Source: Paracoccaceae bacterium
Lineage (GTDB): Bacteria > Pseudomonadota > Alphaproteobacteria > Rhodobacterales > Rhodobacteraceae
Length of the DNA stretch: 6,292 nt
Assembly (NCBI GenBank): GCA_023254015.1
Contig: JALQYS010000030.1
Span: 1 to 6,292 of the forward strand
Direction of reading: 5' to 3'
Under the pieces are notes generated by a model. That model saw nothing but the letters and a program-made list of their open reading frames with translations. It was not told the DNA's origin and made no database searches. Shown one piece after another: positions 1 to 6,292 of this stretch (positions are counted from its first letter, which is position 1; each line of letters begins with the position of its first letter). The position numbers and the translations under genes are program-made.

Positions 1-679
1 AGTTTTCCTTCACGATCCCGCCCCAATCGGCCAGCGGCGGCTGCACGCCAAGGCCAAGGAAGGACAGGGTGGAAATGAAGAGAACGGCGAAAATGAAGCG
101 CAAGCCGAACTCGGCCACCAGGGGCGAAAGGGCGTTGGGCAGGATCTCGCGGAAGATGATCCAGCCCTGTTTCTCGCCGCGCAGTTTCGCGGCCTCGACA
201 TAGTCCATCACGGTGATGTCCATGGCGACGGCGCGGCTGAGGCGGAACACGCGTGTGGAATCGAGAACCCCCATCACAAGGATCAGCACGGTCAGGTTCA
301 AGGGCAGGACCGAGAGCATCACAAGCGCCACGATCAGCGAGGGGATGGCCATGACCAGATCAACGATGCGGGACAGGGTCTGATCGATCCAGCCCCCGCG
401 CACCGCGGCGAAGAAGCCAAGGAAGGACCCCAGCGAGAAGGCCAAGATCGACGAGGCCAGTGCCACAAAGATCGTGACCTGCGCGCCGTAGATCAGGCGC
501 GAAACGATGTCGCGGCCGATGGTATCGGTGCCCAGCCAGTACTGGGCCGAGGGCGGCTCCCACACCCCGCCGACCGACAGATCGATCGGATAAGGCGCGA
601 TGATCTGGGCAAACAGGGCGATGAACAGAAAGGCCCCGGTCAGCACCAGCCCGATGATGGCGGAAATCGGCATTCTCAT
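1..679 (-). CDS. ABC transporter permease, DppC/OppC type (3' end cut off by window edge)
   Basis: Second inner-membrane permease of a peptide/nickel-type (family 5) ABC importer, pairing with the permease encoded just upstream. 226 residues are visible. Homologues are usually about 270-300 residues, so roughly 50-70 C-terminal residues lie outside the window. Residues about 7-28 form the first membrane segment. It is followed by the OppC-type N-terminal motif at 48-65 (WLGTDTIGRDIVSRLIYG), then hydrophobic segments around 68-92 and 105-139. The EAA loop that contacts the ATPase begins at E162 (EAAKLRGEKQGW) and continues to LPNALSP at 180-186. The family motif ADWGGIV is at 217-223. The ATG at 679 overlaps the upstream stop (ATGA) and has GAGG 8 nt upstream; a second ATG at 673 lacks this spacing. 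The 4-bp overlap suggests translational coupling. The transported solute cannot be read from the permease. Family assignment is firm. Confidence 0.95.
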   Translation of the reverse strand, partial: MRMPISAIIGLVLTGAFLFIALFAQIIAPYPIDLSVGGVWEPPSAQYWLGTDTIGRDIVSRLIYGAQVTIFVALASSILAFSLGSFLGFFAAVRGGWIDQTLSRIVDLVMAIPSLIVALVMLSVLPLNLTVLILVMGVLDSTRVFRLSRAVAMDITVMDYVEAAKLRGEKQGWIIFREILPNALSPLVAEFGLRFIFAVLFISTLSFLGLGVQPPLADWGGIVKEN

Positions 680-1632
680 TTGGGGTGCCTCAGGCGCGGG
701 TTCGCGACGATGGCGATGATGTCCGCCGCCATGTTGAGGAAGATGTAGACGGCCGCGAAGATCAGGCCCACGGCCTGCACCACAGGCACGTCGCGCTTGG
801 TCACATGGTCGACCAGGTATTGGCCAAGGGCGTTATAGCTGAACACCACCTCGACCACGACGACGCCCACCACCAGATAGGCAAGGTTCAGCATCACGAC
901 CGAGACGACCGGCGCGATGGCATTGGGGAAGGCGTGGCGCCAGACAACCTGCATGGGGGTCAGGCCCTTCAGTTCGGCCGTCTCGATATAGGCCGATTGC
1001 ATGACGTTCAGGATGGCCGCGCGGGTCATGCGCATCATGTGCGCCAGCACCACAAGGACCAGCACGATCACGGGCAGGGCGACGGCTTGCAGCTTGGCCC
1101 AAAAGCTCATGCCCGGAAAGACCATGGCAACGGGCTGAAAGACCGGGAAAACCTGTGTCAGAAGGAAGATCACGAAATAGGCCGCAACGAATTCGGGCAA
1201 GGAAATGGTGGTCAGGGTGGCCCCGGAAATCACCTTGTCCGGCCAGCGGCCGGCATAGCGCGCGGCGATGACGCCGAGAAGGATCGCCAGCGGCACGGAG
1301 ATGGCAGCCGCACAGCCGGCCAGAAACAGGGTGTTGCCGAGACGCTGCCCGATGGACTGCGCGATATCGGCATTGTTGGTCAGGGCGGTGCCCAGATCGC
1401 CCTGCAAGACGCCGCCAAGCCACAGGAAGTAGCGGGTCAGCGCGGGCTGATCCAGCCCCATCTTTTCACGCAGGTTCGCCAGCGCCTGCGGCGTGGCCTG
1501 CTGCCCCAGAATGGCCTGCGCGGTATCTCCCGGCAAGGCCTCGACCCCCAGAAAGATCACCGCCGAAACGGCAAGCAAGAGGAGGAGGCCCAGCGCGATG
1601 CGCTGGACAACCAGAATCAGAACCGGATGCAA
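676..1632 (-). CDS. ABC transporter permease, DppB/OppB type, TTG start
   Basis: First inner-membrane permease of the family 5 ABC importer, 318 residues, a normal length for DppB/OppB proteins. Residues 5-30 form the N-terminal membrane segment, followed by the family's periplasmic motif EALPGDTA (31-38) and a region with REKMGLDQP (55-63). Further hydrophobic segments lie around 100-124, 140-162, 183-200, 241-263 and 287-310. The EAA loop is at about 216-242 (IETAELKGL, then WRHAFPNAIAPV) and is the docking site for the ATPase subunit. The start is TTG, not ATG: the codon at 1632-1630 has GAGG 8 nt upstream, and it places the first hydrophobic helix where the family has it. No in-frame ATG or GTG is nearby. 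The gene lies 10 bp after the binding-protein stop and overlaps the next permease by 4 bp, so it belongs to the same operon. Confidence 0.96.
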   Translation of the reverse strand: MHPVLILVVQRIALGLLLLLAVSAVIFLGVEALPGDTAQAILGQQATPQALANLREKMGLDQPALTRYFLWLGGVLQGDLGTALTNNADIAQSIGQRLGNTLFLAGCAAAISVPLAILLGVIAARYAGRWPDKVISGATLTTISLPEFVAAYFVIFLLTQVFPVFQPVAMVFPGMSFWAKLQAVALPVIVLVLVVLAHMMRMTRAAILNVMQSAYIETAELKGLTPMQVVWRHAFPNAIAPVVSVVMLNLAYLVVGVVVVEVVFSYNALGQYLVDHVTKRDVPVVQAVGLIFAAVYIFLNMAADIIAIVANPRLRHPK

Positions 1633-1642
1633 TGGACCGGCC

Positions 1643-3232
1643 TCAGGCGTTCAACCAGCAGCGCACCTGCGCCCGGCCGTTCATCAGTTCGCCGTTCGGG
1701 TCATCAACCCAGCCGCCGATCGTGTCACTGACACCCGACACGAAGTCGTTGAACATCGGCAGGATCAGGCCGCCTTCGTCGCGCAGGATGTGCGCCATTT
1801 CCGAATACATGCCCTTGCGCTTTGCCGCGTCCAGTTCGCCCCGGGCCGCCATCAGCAATTCGTCGAACCTGGCGTTCTTGAACTTGGTGTCGTTCCATTC
1901 GGCCGTCGACAGATAGGCGGTTGTATACATCTGGTCTTGCGTCGGACGGCCGCCCCAATAGCTGGCGCAGAAGGGCGCCACGTTCCAGACGTTCGACCAG
2001 TAGCCGTCATCGGGCTCCAGCTTGATTTCCAGCGGAATGCCGGCGGCCTTGGCGCTGGCGGCAAAGAGGTTGGCCGCATCGACCGCCCCCGGGAAAGCGC
2101 CCGGCGCGGTGGCCAGAATGATCGGGCTGCCGTCATGGCCGGATTTCTTGTAGTATTCCGCCGCCTTGGCCGCATCGTATTCGCGCTGTTCGATGCTGTC
2201 GTCAAACAGCGGATAGGCGGCGTTGATCGGGAAATCGTTGCCGGCCTTGCCCAGACCGCCAAGGATCTTTTCCACCATCTCCTGACGGTTGACCGCGTGT
2301 TTCAGCGCCATGCGCAGGTCGTTGTTGTCAAAGGGCGCCTTGTCGACATGCATGATGAACACATAGTGGCCCCGACCAGCCGCGGCGCGGATCTGGATGC
2401 CCGGCACGCCTTTCAGAAGCTCCACGATCTTGGGGTCAACCCGGTTGATCATATGCACCTGCCCCGACTGCAGCGCCGCGGTGCGGGCGGTGTTGTCGTT
2501 GATGACCAGGATCTCGACCTCATCGGCATGGCCGATGCTGCTGTCGAAATAGTTGGCATGCTTGACGAAGGTATGGCGCACGCCCGGCTCGTTCACGACC
2601 ACCTTGTATGGGCCTGCACCGATGCCGGCGGCCGGATTGTCCACGCCGCCGCCCGGCTGGATCATCAGGTGATAATCGGCCATCAGATAGGGCAGGTCGG
2701 CGTTCGCGGCGGCCAGCTTCAGCGTGACCATGTCACCTTCGGCCTTCATGTCGGTGATGCCCTGCACGATGCCCAGCGCGCCCGATTGCGACTTTTCATC
2801 GGTGTGCCGCTTCAGCGTGGCCACGACGTCATCGGCGGTCACGGTCTTGCCGTCGTGGAATTCCACCCCGGCGCGGATCTTGAACTTCCATTCGGTGGCA
2901 TCCGGCGAGGACGAGATTTCCTCGGCGATGCGATGGTCGATGGACCCGTCGGGGTTCACGTCCACCAGCATCTCGCCCCAGCTCATGTTCACCTGATAGG
3001 GCACTTCCGAGGCGGCCAGCGCCGGATCGAGCGAGTTCGTCGATTCGCCGCCCTGCATGCCGATGCGGATCACGCCACCCTTCTTGGGCTCTTCGGCATG
3101 GGCGGCCTTGGTGAACAGGGCACCGGCCAGCCCGGCCGAAATCCCCATCGCCGTGGTGCGGCCGACGAATTCGCGCCGGGTCATCGCGCCTTTGCGCACC
3201 CGCGCAATCATCTGGTCAAGTTGATCGGACAT
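1643..3232 (-). CDS. ABC transporter substrate-binding protein, family 5 (peptide/organic solute), Tat-exported
   Basis: Periplasmic solute receptor that delivers its ligand to the two permeases encoded downstream. It has 529 residues, usual for SBP_bac_5 proteins (about 500-550). The N-terminus is a twin-arginine signal: TRREFVG with R19-R20, a hydrophobic stretch about 26-40, and a likely cleavage site AHA|EEP after residue 46. Export is therefore probably folded, via Tat. The mature protein opens with KKGGVIRIGM (50-59). It carries the family 5 signature region around 115-141 (WKFKIRAGVEFHDGKTVTADDVVATLK) and GAGPYKV at 205-211. The ATG at 3232 has GGGAG 6 nt upstream. The charged leader MSDQLDQMIARVRKG before the twin arginines is common in alphaproteobacterial members as I recall them. 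Family 5 receptors bind peptides but also nickel chelates, opines, glutathione and other solutes, so the ligand is unknown. No lipoprotein cysteine is seen. Confidence 0.96.
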   Translation of the reverse strand: MSDQLDQMIARVRKGAMTRREFVGRTTAMGISAGLAGALFTKAAHAEEPKKGGVIRIGMQGGESTNSLDPALAASEVPYQVNMSWGEMLVDVNPDGSIDHRIAEEISSSPDATEWKFKIRAGVEFHDGKTVTADDVVATLKRHTDEKSQSGALGIVQGITDMKAEGDMVTLKLAAANADLPYLMADYHLMIQPGGGVDNPAAGIGAGPYKVVVNEPGVRHTFVKHANYFDSSIGHADEVEILVINDNTARTAALQSGQVHMINRVDPKIVELLKGVPGIQIRAAAGRGHYVFIMHVDKAPFDNNDLRMALKHAVNRQEMVEKILGGLGKAGNDFPINAAYPLFDDSIEQREYDAAKAAEYYKKSGHDGSPIILATAPGAFPGAVDAANLFAASAKAAGIPLEIKLEPDDGYWSNVWNVAPFCASYWGGRPTQDQMYTTAYLSTAEWNDTKFKNARFDELLMAARGELDAAKRKGMYSEMAHILRDEGGLILPMFNDFVSGVSDTIGGWVDDPNGELMNGRAQVRCWLNA

Positions 3233-3340
3233 TCTTTTCTCCCTGCGTTTGGCCCGGATTTTCCAGTGCCTTGTTGTTGATTTGCACCCACTAAACCGCG
3301 AACCCCCCGGCGTGGCAACGATTCTTGCCCCGCGCCTTGG
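3233..3340 (-). other. Intergenic gap inside the operon between hydrolase and binding protein
   Basis: Short non-coding stretch. Its distal part carries the binding protein's ribosome binding site (GGGAG, 6 nt before the ATG). Its proximal part holds an imperfect hairpin just after the hydrolase stop. I could not find a convincing -35/-10 pair on the minus strand here, so the binding protein is most simply transcribed by read-through from the hydrolase gene. Confidence 0.6.
3309..3336 (-). terminator. Imperfect hairpin after the hydrolase stop; partial terminator or mRNA-processing structure
   Basis: In the minus-strand transcript GGCG-CGG-GGCAA pairs with TTGCC-A-CGCC around the loop GAATCG. 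This gives 4 + 5 base pairs separated by an asymmetric internal loop, and it starts 4 nt after the TGA at 3341-3343. It is not followed by a U-run (next bases are GGGGGGTT), so it is not a classical intrinsic terminator. It could slow read-through or protect an RNA end between the hydrolase and transporter genes, but in GC-rich DNA such a pairing may also be chance. Confidence 0.3.
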
Positions 3341-5365
3341 TCACACAAGCTGTCGCGGCACCTCTTCGTCGAACTGCCGTTCGAAAACCTTCTGATGCCC
3401 TTCAAAGGCCGCAAGCCGCGCCCGCATCCGCAGATGGGTCGCCGTGGCGGTCATCTCGGCCCAGGCCTCGGTGCGCACCGCCCAGTCACCGCGCGACAGG
3501 CGCTGCTCCCAGGTGTGAACCGCCCTCGCCGACAGCGGATCATCGGGGTGCACCTCCCAAAGCTCGGTCATCGTCTCGCCGGTTTGCAGGCCGTGGGTCA
3601 GGTTCTCCACATCCCCCAGATCGTCGCGGATCACCAGGGCGATGGTGCCGGAGATCAGATCGCTCTCGATCTTGCGCGTGGTCTTGCCTTCCCGCAGCAC
3701 CCTGAGCTTGGAGGGGCTTGCATGTTCCGCCGAAGGGGGCACCCAGGCCCCCGCCCCGCCCTGATGCACCGGCAGATCAAGGCTGCCCGCCACAAGGGTC
3801 AGCCTGCCCGCCTCGGGCGAGGGCCAGACAAACGGCCAATAGCTGTTCGACAAGGCCAGCCGCAGCCGGTGGCCCGGCGCCAGCCGATAGGCCATCTGAT
3901 CGATGTCGAAAGCGACCTCAACCACCTGCCCCGGCACCATCGGTTCCGGCGCTTCGCGGCTGTCGCGGTGACACAGGTTCAGCATGCCATGCGCAATGCG
4001 CACGGACCGGCCATCCGGGGCAACATCGCAAAGCCGCGCCACCACAAAGCCAAGCGGCTTGTCCGATAACAGCCGCAAGGACAGTCGCGCCGCGCCGATC
4101 AGGTCCAAAGGCTCTTCCAGCGGCGCACCGTCAAAACAGACGGAAAGCGCATCATCCGAGGCCTGATCGCCCGGCATCTCGGCGTTCAGACCCATGGGAA
4201 AGAACTCGCCCGTGTGCATCCCCAGATGCTGCGGAGTAGCGATCTCCACCGGCTCGATCTGCCTGTCAGACGGGCTCAAATATCCTTGGGGGGCAGACGG
4301 CCCGCCGGCCCCGGCCGCCAGATGCAGCCTTTGCAGGGTCACCTGTGGGGTCGGCCATTCGGCCATGGCAAGCCAGGCCCCGGACCTTTGCCTTGCGCTG
4401 GCATCCGGGGCCGCGCTGTCCAGCCGGTACACCCGATAGGCCGGGTCATCTTCGGCCCCGTTCGGCACGCCCTTCAACCAACGGTCCCACCAGCGCAGCG
4501 CCTCTTGCAGAAAGCCGATCTGCGGGCCCGGCATGGCGGTATGGGGATATTGATGCCCCCAGGGGCCCACAATGCCCGTCACCGGCCCGGCACAGTTCGA
4601 AACCAGTGCTGCGACCGTGTTCATGTAATTGTCAGCCCAGCCGCCCCAGATCTGCACCGGAAGGGTCATCCGGGCATAATCCTCGCAGACCGAGCCGTGC
4701 TTCCAATAGTCATCGCGCGCCTGATGGCCCGCCCAGCGCGGAGCGAGCCATGGCTCGGCCTCCAGCCGGGCCAGCCAATCGGCCCGCCAGTCGGGACGCA
4801 GCGCAGGATCAGCCGGTCGACTGGAATAGGACAGCATCACAGCCCCCCAGCCGAAATTCTCGCCCAAGAGGCAGCCGCCCTTGAAGTGGATGTCATCGGC
4901 AAAGCGGTCGGTGGTCGAACAGACCGACACCACCGCCTTCAGCGCGGGCGGCTGGCGAAAGGCCGTCTGCAGGCAGTTGAACCCGCCCCAACTCTTGCCC
5001 ATCATCCCGACACTGCCCGAACACCAGGGCTGCGCGGCCAGCCAGGCGATCACCTCCTCGGCATCGCGCAATTCCTGCTCGGTGTATTCATCCGTGATTA
5101 GCCCCTGACTGTCGCCACAGCCGCGCATGTCCACCCGCACCGCGGCATAGCCATGGCCGGCAAAATAGGGATGCATCATCTCGTCGCGCGGCAGGGTGCC
5201 GTCACGCTTGCGGTAGGGGATATACTCCAGAATGACCGGAACCGGGTGCGCTCCGGCATCTTCCGGCATCCAGACCCGCGCCGACAGGCGACAGCCATCC
5301 GAAAGCGGAATACCCATGTCCGGGGTCTCGAAGATGCGATGTGGAAAATCCGTGACGACTTGCAT
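3341..5365 (-). CDS. CocE/NonD-type hydrolase (X-Pro dipeptidyl-peptidase S15-like serine hydrolase)
   Basis: Alpha/beta hydrolase that cleaves an ester or amide bond; relatives include cocaine esterase, alpha-amino-acid ester hydrolases, glutaryl-7-ACA acylase and X-Pro dipeptidyl-peptidase. Numbered from the ATG at 5365 it has 674 residues. A likely triad is visible: Ser125 in GKSWGG, Asp245 in GGWADNYMN and His271 in GPWGHQYPH. Tyr51 (EYIPYRKRD) lies where the family has its oxyanion-hole tyrosine, and VDMRGCGDSQG (78-88) is the usual loop. A beta-rich C-terminal non-catalytic domain follows (about 305-545, with GHRLRLALSNSYWPF at 498-512). About 110-120 further residues extend beyond CocE's usual length of about 570. 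No signal peptide is seen, so it is probably cytoplasmic. ATG 5365 has a G-run 6 nt upstream and matches family N-termini; an in-frame TTG at 5395 would add 10 residues. It is the first gene of the operon with the transporter. True substrate unknown. Confidence 0.93.
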   Translation of the reverse strand: MQVVTDFPHRIFETPDMGIPLSDGCRLSARVWMPEDAGAHPVPVILEYIPYRKRDGTLPRDEMMHPYFAGHGYAAVRVDMRGCGDSQGLITDEYTEQELRDAEEVIAWLAAQPWCSGSVGMMGKSWGGFNCLQTAFRQPPALKAVVSVCSTTDRFADDIHFKGGCLLGENFGWGAVMLSYSSRPADPALRPDWRADWLARLEAEPWLAPRWAGHQARDDYWKHGSVCEDYARMTLPVQIWGGWADNYMNTVAALVSNCAGPVTGIVGPWGHQYPHTAMPGPQIGFLQEALRWWDRWLKGVPNGAEDDPAYRVYRLDSAAPDASARQRSGAWLAMAEWPTPQVTLQRLHLAAGAGGPSAPQGYLSPSDRQIEPVEIATPQHLGMHTGEFFPMGLNAEMPGDQASDDALSVCFDGAPLEEPLDLIGAARLSLRLLSDKPLGFVVARLCDVAPDGRSVRIAHGMLNLCHRDSREAPEPMVPGQVVEVAFDIDQMAYRLAPGHRLRLALSNSYWPFVWPSPEAGRLTLVAGSLDLPVHQGGAGAWVPPSAEHASPSKLRVLREGKTTRKIESDLISGTIALVIRDDLGDVENLTHGLQTGETMTELWEVHPDDPLSARAVHTWEQRLSRGDWAVRTEAWAEMTATATHLRMRARLAAFEGHQKVFERQFDEEVPRQLV

Positions 5366-5432
5366 TTCCTGCCCCCCACACGGCCGATTGGGCAATGTTT
5401 TTCCACCCGAGCCACGATCAAAACCGCCGCAT

Positions 5433-5450
5433 TGTCGCCCGATTGCGACA
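5433..5450. promoter_or_regulatory. Inverted repeat TGTCGC-N6-GCGACA, candidate operator
   Basis: Perfect 6-bp arms (5433-5438 and 5445-5450) around the spacer CCGATT. It ends 1 bp before the AATTATAC palindrome. The -35 candidate of betC (TTGCGA, 5443-5448) overlaps its spacer and right arm, so a protein bound here could block or aid RNA polymerase. Its regulator is not encoded in the window. The symmetry is directly seen; the operator role is inferred. Confidence 0.45.
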
Positions 5451-5470
5451 GAATTATACGGCGGTATAAT
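5443..5470 (+). promoter_or_regulatory. Candidate sigma-70 promoter for betC
   Basis: The -10 is a perfect TATAAT (5465-5470). Its -35 candidate is TTGCGA (5443-5448), matching TTGACA at 4 of 6 positions, with a 16-nt spacer. Transcription would start near 5477 and leave a leader of about 120 nt before the betC ATG. A full consensus -10 is unusual in such GC-rich DNA, which strengthens the call. Both elements overlap inverted repeats, so regulation at this site is likely. Confidence 0.55.
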
Positions 5471-5471
5471 T
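5452..5471. promoter_or_regulatory. Perfect palindrome AATTATAC-N4-GTATAATT, candidate shared operator
   Basis: Perfect 8-bp arms (5452-5459 and 5464-5471) around the spacer GGCG. Each arm contains a consensus -10 hexamer, TATAAT at 5465-5470 on the plus strand and its complement at 5453-5458 for the minus strand. A dimeric repressor bound here would cover both -10 boxes. The size and symmetry suit a helix-turn-helix dimer such as a GntR- or TetR-type regulator, but the regulator family cannot be decided from the site alone. Confidence 0.55.
5453..5458 (-). promoter_or_regulatory. Candidate -10 element for the hydrolase/transporter operon
   Basis: On the minus strand this reads TATAAT, a perfect -10. 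Transcription would begin near 5446, about 80 nt before the ATG at 5365. At 16-18 nt upstream the hexamers (ACCTGC, GACCTG, TGACCT) resemble TTGACA poorly. The promoter, if real, may be weak or activator-dependent, or the hexamer may simply be the mirror image of the operator half-site. Confidence 0.35.
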
Positions 5472-5599
5472 TCAGCAGGTCATCGGCGCCGCCAATTCGC
5501 CCGCCCCTGCCTTTCGCAACCGACACAGAAAGCGGCGGACACGCCATTCCCCGCCGCACCGCGCTGCGCTAGGCTTGGCCAAACCCAGCCGGAGCGCCC

Positions 5600-6292
5600 A
5601 TGTCCACCGAAGCCAACAAACGCCCCAACATCCTGATCCTCATGGTCGACCAGTTGACCGGCACGCTGTTTGACGACGGCCCCGCCCCCTTCCTGCATGC
5701 GCCGAACCTGCGCCGGCTGGCCGACCATTCGGTGCGCTTTTCCAACAGCTACACCGCCTCGCCGCTTTGCGCGCCGGCACGGGCCGCCTTCATGTCGGGC
5801 GCCCTGCCCCGTCGGACCCGCGTCTATGACAACGCCGCCGAATTCGCCTCGGACATCCCGACCTATGCCCACCACCTGCGGCGGGCGGGCTATTACACGG
5901 CCCTGTCGGGCAAGATGCATTTCGTCGGCCCCGACCAACTGCACGGCTTCGAGGAACGCCTGACGACCGACATCTACCCCGCCGATTTCGGCTGGACGCC
6001 CGATTACCGCAAACCTGGCGAGCGGATCGACTGGTGGTATCACAACATGGGCTCTGTCGTCGGCGCGGGCGTGGCGGAAATCACCAACCAGCTGGAATAT
6101 GACGACGACGTCGCGCATCAGGCGATCCAGAAGCTTTATGATCTCTCACGCGGCCTTGATCCCCGGCCCTGGTGCCTGACCGTCAGCTTCACCCACCCGC
6201 ACGACCCTTACGTCGCACGCCGCAAATACTGGGACCTCTACGAAGGCTGCGCGCATCTGGCCGCGCCCGAGGCCATTCCCTACGAAGACATG
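5600..6292 (+). CDS. betC: Choline-sulfatase (3' end cut off by window edge)
   Basis: Hydrolyses choline-O-sulfate to choline and sulfate, which feeds glycine betaine synthesis and can supply sulfur and carbon. 231 N-terminal residues are visible out of about 500 expected. The sulfatase motif CAPAR places the cysteine converted to formylglycine at C57, with R61. D17-Q18 in ILILMVDQL is the start of the metal site, and GKMH (104-107) and FTHPHDPY (197-204) are further active-site segments. Long stretches such as RVYDNAAE (74-81), GPDQLHGFEERLTTDIYPADFGWTPDY and RIDWWYHN match choline-sulfatases as I recall them, far more specifically than sulfatases in general. The start ATG has GGAG 5 nt upstream. 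No signal peptide is seen, so it acts in the cytoplasm, as known for rhizobial BetC. It is divergent from the hydrolase/transporter operon. betI, betB and betA often accompany betC but are not visible here. Confidence 0.95.
   Translation, partial: MSTEANKRPNILILMVDQLTGTLFDDGPAPFLHAPNLRRLADHSVRFSNSYTASPLCAPARAAFMSGALPRRTRVYDNAAEFASDIPTYAHHLRRAGYYTALSGKMHFVGPDQLHGFEERLTTDIYPADFGWTPDYRKPGERIDWWYHNMGSVVGAGVAEITNQLEYDDDVAHQAIQKLYDLSRGLDPRPWCLTVSFTHPHDPYVARRKYWDLYEGCAHLAAPEAIPYEDM

Larger units (their letters stand above)
5366..5599. promoter_or_regulatory. Divergent control region between the hydrolase/transporter operon and betC
   Basis: 234 bp without a supported gene, lying between the start codons of two divergent units. 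The middle (5433-5471) contains two adjacent inverted repeats and overlapping promoter elements, listed separately. The central AT-rich block AATTATAC...GTATAATT stands out against the GC-rich surroundings. Open frames that cross the region are not convincing genes, because they run antisense into betC or the hydrolase and lack family-like sequence. Confidence 0.75.

Noticed and set aside
685..1731. 348-codon plus-strand open frame across the permease gene
   Set aside because: It is antisense to an unmistakable DppB-type permease, and its His/Asp/Gln-rich translation is an artefact of the reverse frame.
3182..3184. Internal ATG (Met17) as the binding-protein start, directly before the twin arginines
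   Set aside because: The ATG at 3232 has a stronger, well-spaced GGGAG site, and the charged leader it adds is usual for this receptor type in alphaproteobacteria.
1493..3280. 595-codon open frame on the plus strand, antisense to the binding-protein gene
   Set aside because: It mirrors a clear family 5 receptor on the other strand and has a composition typical of GC-rich shadow frames (many His, Arg, Gly, Val). It has no recognisable family features.
5393..5395. TTG as the hydrolase start, adding 10 residues
   Set aside because: The ATG at 5365 fits family N-termini and has a G-rich site 6 nt upstream. The added residues look unlike the family. GGTGG before the TTG keeps it as a minor possibility.
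5570..5575. TAGGCT as an alternative -10 element for betC, 24 nt before the ATG
   Set aside because: The hexamer 17 nt upstream (TTCCCC) is a poor -35, and the TATAAT at 5465-5470 is a much better match. A secondary promoter here cannot be excluded.
5153..5636. Plus-strand open frames spanning the hydrolase start and the control region
   Set aside because: They overlap the hydrolase N-terminus in antisense and run across the promoter elements. Their Arg/Pro-rich translations look random.
5480..6118. 212-codon minus-strand open frame reading out of betC into the control region
   Set aside because: It is antisense to strongly conserved choline-sulfatase sequence and ends inside the control region, with no family-like motifs.
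1..6292. Mobile elements, CRISPR arrays, tRNA/rRNA genes, attachment sites
   Set aside because: No transposase-like protein, spaced direct repeats, tRNA-like fold or rRNA sequence was recognised on either strand by eye.

Overview
The window is GC-rich, densely coding DNA with strong G/C preference at third codon positions. A Tat-exported family 5 binding protein beside a BetC-type choline-sulfatase suggests an alphaproteobacterium. The protein style looks most like Rhodobacterales/Rhodobacteraceae, but that placement is inference from recall, since no rRNA or marker gene is present.

Layout. Positions 1-5365 are read on the minus strand and look like one operon. In transcription order it holds a cytoplasmic CocE/NonD-type serine hydrolase (5365-3341), a Tat-secreted family 5 periplasmic binding protein (3232-1643), a DppB/OppB-type permease with a TTG start (1632-676), and a DppC/OppC-type permease (679 to the left edge, C-terminus cut off). 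The two permease genes overlap by 4 bp and the binding protein and first permease are 10 bp apart. The only larger gap, 97 bp between the hydrolase stop and the binding-protein start, holds an imperfect hairpin and no clear promoter. The ATPase genes expected for such a transporter are not in the window and may lie beyond the left edge.

Positions 5600-6292 are read on the plus strand and encode the first 231 residues of choline-sulfatase (betC), cut by the right edge. Between the divergent units lies a 234-bp control region. It holds a perfect 8+8 bp palindrome that contains a consensus TATAAT on both strands, and directly beside it a second inverted repeat (6+6 bp) that overlaps the best -35 candidate for betC. 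The two units are therefore plausibly controlled together.

How the genes may work together. The transporter would bring a peptide-like or other organic solute across the inner membrane, and the cytoplasmic hydrolase would cut an ester or amide bond in it. BetC separately releases choline and sulfate from choline-O-sulfate. A shared substrate theme is possible but not shown. I see no mobile element, CRISPR array, RNA gene or clearly novel system; the divergent control region is the most interesting part.
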